This document shows, piece by piece, positions 61,013 to 64,000 of a stretch of DNA of 64,000 nucleotides. The notes below the pieces were generated by a model. The model ran no database searches. It saw nothing but the letters and a program-made list of their open reading frames with translations, and had not been told where the DNA came from. The stretch is from Pseudomonadota bacterium (GTDB lineage: Bacteria > Desulfobacterota > Desulfobacteria > Desulfobacterales > Desulfolunaceae), in the NCBI GenBank assembly GCA_018818835.1, contig JAHIRD010000060.1:97888-161887 (forward strand), read 5' to 3'. The stretch's first letter is position 1. The number at the start of each line of letters is the position of its first letter. Made by a program: the position numbers and the translations under genes.

Positions 61013-62187
61013 TTGCCATTGCATATATCGAATGTCCATCCCAAAAAATCCATTGACACCATTCTCAAAGAGTTTGATTTGCTTTCCCGTGGTGAAAAAA
61101 AAATAGCGGAGGACGTTCCCTGTCTCAGAAAAGACGGAAAGATCCTCTATGCTGACATAAGAACCGGGATCATTTCCCTGGAAGACCGAAAATATATCAT
61201 AGGTTTTTTTGCAGATATTACCGAACAAAAAAAAACAAGGGATGAACTTCATGGACAACTGGTTTTTTTGCAGACTCTGATCGACACCATTCCCAGTCCC
61301 ATTTTTTACAAGGATGAACACGGTTGTTACCTGGGCTGCAACAGGGCCTTTGAAAAAGTTCTGGGATTAACACGGGAAGATCTGGTCGGTAAGTCGGTCC
61401 ATGATATTTCCCCAAAAGACCTGGCTGATAAATACAAGGCCGCAGATAAGGTCGCAGATGATGAATTACTTGAGTCACGACAAGTTCAGGCTTATGAAGT
61501 CTCTGTCAAGTCTGCCGATGGAACGCGCCACGACGTCATCATGAACAAGGCAGTTTTTTTGAAAAAAGATAACACTGTGGGCGGACTTGTGGGTGTTATG
61601 ATAGATATTGCGGAGAGAAAACGAGCAGAGGCTGAAAAAAAAGTGCTGGAAGCCAGACTTCATCAGAATCAAAAAATGGAAGCATTCATGTCAAAAGCAG
61701 GCCGGGACAGGGGTCCCTGTTCTCGATCATATTACCGGTGCTTAACATTCAGGTCAATTACAACGAATCCATTGACAATAAAGACATCCCAAGGGGAGCC
61801 GAACGCATCCTTTTTGTGGATGACGAAGATTATCAAACAGAAACAGGCAAGATGCTTATTGAACGTTTGGGCTATCACCTGACCACCACCAACAGCAGTG
61901 TTCAGGCCCTGGAGTTGTTCCGTAATGCACCCGAGACGTTCGACCTGATTATCACAGATTTTACCATGCCCCAAATGAATGGTTATGCCCTTTCCCAGGC
62001 CATCCACAAAATCCGTCCCAACATACCCATCATCCTCTGCACAGGGTACAGCGACCAACTCACCGATGAAAAAATAAAGCGTTCGGGCATCAATGCATTG
62101 GTCATGAAGCCCTTTGTATACAAAGACTTTGCAAAAATCATTAGGCATTCGTTGGATAAAAAGGATTGCAGCCTAAAAAAAACATAA
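61013..62187 (+). pseudogene. Hybrid sensor kinase lacking its kinase core
   Basis: The first part (to about 61710) reads PAS then PAS (LVFLQTLIDTIPSPIFYKDEHG, VIDI-type end IDIAERKRAEAEKKVLEARLHQNQKMEA), the run-up to a HisKA domain. Then the frame breaks: GSLFSIILPVLNIQVN, the tail of a HATPase domain, appears in another frame, and a complete receiver follows (ILFVDDEDYQ, IITDFTMPQMNG, ILCTGYSDQ). HisKA and most of HATPase, around 230 residues, are gone, and the two sides are out of phase. The N-terminal start is also missing. The receiver part at 61738-62187 is still open and could be made alone. Confidence 0.8.
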
Positions 62188-62253
62188 TCTTAATGTGGGG
62201 CATAGGCAAAACAAGTCTGCCGATATACCCTAACTCTTTATCGGCACGATGAG

Positions 62254-62922
62254 TCAAGCCAATCTTTTTTTCAGGTTTTCCGACTCAACATACATGATGG
62301 CATCCAGTGAATTTCTCTGGGCTTCAAAATCTTCCGTTGTCTCCGCTTTGTCAAATCGAATCATATCCCCGTATCGGAGAACGACCTTTGAAAAGGGTTT
62401 GGGAAGCATGAATTTATCCCAGCTTCTGAAATACCAGGCATTGTCCGATGCAACATAAAAAGGGACGATGACGGCGTTCGATTCAAGGGCCATGCGGATG
62501 ATTCCGGCTTTCACCTTAAACGCCGGCCCTTGGGGGCCATCAACAATATGGGCGGCAAGACGATTTTCTTTCACATGGTCGATCATCATCTCAAGGGCCT
62601 GCTTTCCGCCCCGGGTCGACGAACCACGTACCGTCACCCATCCGGTCCGGTTTGCAACAGCTGAAATGATCTCACCATCCCTGCTCTGGCTGATCATCAG
62701 GCCAGGCTTGTAATGCCGATACGTCTTAAAATACCGGATCGCAGAAAAAAACTGCTGATGATAAACACACAATATTACGGCACCACCTTGTCTATAATGA
62801 TCCAGCCATTGCGTTTCATTTTCAACTCTGAAGCGAAAAAAAAGAGAATAAAAACGTATAAAATGATATAAAAATAAATGCATCAAGCTTGAATAATAAA
62901 GTTTTTTTTTAAGTGATCGCAT
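62254..62922 (-). CDS. DUF374 lysophospholipid acyltransferase-family protein
   Basis: A DUF374 acyltransferase-like protein: LCVYHQQFFSA is the HxxxxD-like region in variant form, SQSRDGEIISAVANRTGWVTVRGSSTRGG and HIVDGPQGPAFKVKAGI are family blocks. A possible membrane-associated hydrophobic helix is at the N-terminus. The start at 62922 has GGAGT six bases upstream; the longer frame to 63000 has no site. About 222 residues. Together with the next gene, two acyltransferases on one strand suggest a lipid-modifying pair, but the substrates are unknown. Confidence 0.82.
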   Translation of the reverse strand: MRSLKKKLYYSSLMHLFLYHFIRFYSLFFRFRVENETQWLDHYRQGGAVILCVYHQQFFSAIRYFKTYRHYKPGLMISQSRDGEIISAVANRTGWVTVRGSSTRGGKQALEMMIDHVKENRLAAHIVDGPQGPAFKVKAGIIRMALESNAVIVPFYVASDNAWYFRSWDKFMLPKPFSKVVLRYGDMIRFDKAETTEDFEAQRNSLDAIMYVESENLKKRLA

Positions 62923-63100
62923 GGTACTCCTAATGAGTCTAAGCAGGATAATGGCATTCCGGATGAACACTAAATCAAAAATGACTTTAAACAATATCAA
63001 AGAAGATGTAAAAAGTTTTTTACGTACACCTTAAACAATGTGTCTGGCCTGAATACACCTCGTTTATTTGTGGGACCGGATCATTGAGCCCATGAAACGG

Positions 63101-63844
63101 TCATTGTTCTGTTGATGCTTGAACCTGACCGGTCATTTCAACATAGTAGGACTGAAGCATCAATCGATCCGCATCTGAATCGCCAGATGTGTATAGAATG
63201 GAATTTTTATCACGGATGATGCGACTGTAATCAATATACATAAAGTCATCTGTGATCAGGGCAACATCGCTTGTCAAGTCCGGCCGTTTCCCTGAAACAT
63301 TGCAGTAGAAACTTTTGATCAGCTTCATGTCTTCATCAATATCCCCTGTGGGCATCAGGGCCGGTCCGATCCCCCCCATCTTCAACCTGAAATCAAGAAA
63401 TCCTAAGGCAATGGGGACCCCCGCACCATGTGCAATGTGATAAAAACCTGTTTTCCAGTAACGCGCTTTAGACCGGGTCCCTTCCGGAGGGACCACCACA
63501 ATTAATGACTCAGAACGATCAAAGGCTGCAACGGACTGAGCAACCACGTTGTTTGATTTACTCCGGTTGATGGGGATACCCCCCATCCATCTAAAGAAAT
63601 AACCCAAGGGCCAACGAAATAAAGAGTCCTTGCCCATCCAATATATATTGATCCGCAGGGCGAATGAAATAAGCATGGTGTAATAAAAATCCCAATTGGA
63701 TGTATGGGGTGCAGCGATCATGACATATTTTTTCAATTCAGGGGCTTTCCCTGCAACCTTCCATCCGCTGAATTTCAATAAAAGAATGGATGTCCATCGC
63801 AATAATGTTTTAATAATCGGTGTGTCAAAAACAGTACGTTTCAT
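63101..63844 (-). CDS. 1-acyl-glycerol-3-phosphate acyltransferase-like protein
   Basis: A PlsC-family acyltransferase. The catalytic motif is APHTSNWDFYYT (HxxxxD), the phosphate-binding block is FPEG-like VPPEGTRSKARYWKTGFYHIA, and GIPINRS is the middle block. It moves an acyl chain to lysophosphatidic acid or a related acceptor. Length 247 residues, normal. It is separated by about 180 bases from the DUF374 gene downstream. Confidence 0.88.
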   Translation of the reverse strand: MKRTVFDTPIIKTLLRWTSILLLKFSGWKVAGKAPELKKYVMIAAPHTSNWDFYYTMLISFALRINIYWMGKDSLFRWPLGYFFRWMGGIPINRSKSNNVVAQSVAAFDRSESLIVVVPPEGTRSKARYWKTGFYHIAHGAGVPIALGFLDFRLKMGGIGPALMPTGDIDEDMKLIKSFYCNVSGKRPDLTSDVALITDDFMYIDYSRIIRDKNSILYTSGDSDADRLMLQSYYVEMTGQVQASTEQ

Positions 63845-64000
63845 ATTAACTCCTGCGTAATGTCGCGAAAAAAATCCCGTGACAGGAATGCCTGCAACGG
63901 GATTACTGATGATGCCTTCAAAAAATATTACTTAGTATATAACAGCAATTTCTGCACCTTACAACACCGGAATCACAGAAAAAACCAATTTTATTTATTG

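Overview
The window looks like chromosome from a Desulfobacterota bacterium, most likely a sulfate reducer of the Desulfobacteraceae type. This rests on moderate GC, a single-domain FlgJ, very large hook-associated proteins, a csrA-fliW pair behind flgKL, and several families of short palindromic and tandem intergenic repeats. No rRNA, tRNA or CRISPR array was seen, and species cannot be named from sequence alone.

Positions 1-11.1 kb (all minus strand) hold a late flagellar cluster read flgF-flgG-flgA-flgH-flgI-flgJ-flgN-flgK-flgL-csrA-fliW: rod, L and P rings, hook-filament junction, then the CsrA/FliW switch that controls flagellin translation. A large inverted minisatellite sits between flgI and flgJ. 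From 11.5 to 34.4 kb is a mixed housekeeping stretch: a PilZ protein, a CapA-like lipoprotein, a 3-hydroxyacyl-CoA dehydrogenase, a secreted esterase, a DASS transporter, two CNNM-type transporters, a Bax-like glucosaminidase, ArgJ, YgiQ, an RluA-type pseudouridine synthase, an iron alcohol dehydrogenase, a TetR regulator and a five-domain hybrid histidine kinase. At 18.1 kb two opposed genes have both lost their 5' ends.

Positions 35.0-39.0 kb form an NAD salvage cluster: nicotinate phosphoribosyltransferase, NAD synthetase, a nicotinamidase-like hydrolase and a HAD-NrtR fusion regulator, with a palindromic candidate operator upstream. A rhomboid protease, a HerA-like ATPase and a DUF985 cupin follow.

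Positions 42.6-57.3 kb form an accessory island, all minus strand, bounded by two inverted copies of a ~190-bp repeat. It carries a type I restriction-modification operon (hsdM-hsdS-orf201-hsdR-peptidase) with two unusual passengers: a PD-(D/E)XK-like protein between hsdS and hsdR, and an HExxH metallopeptidase at the end. Upstream lie a decayed WYL-domain regulator, a TcmP/DUF5131 pair, and an Hcp-fused putative T6SS effector with its probable immunity gene. A 114-bp duplicate of the immunity gene 3' end lies on the far side of the TcmP/DUF5131 pair, suggesting how that pair was inserted.

Positions 57.4-64 kb return to ordinary genes: a small methyltransferase, an HflK/HflC-like SPFH pair whose downstream member is a lipoprotein, a Lys-rich 53-residue protein starting at TTG, a hybrid kinase that has lost its kinase core, and two acyltransferases. 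The most interesting unexplained material is the 43-57 kb island and the GTCCAC/GTGGAC repeat family.
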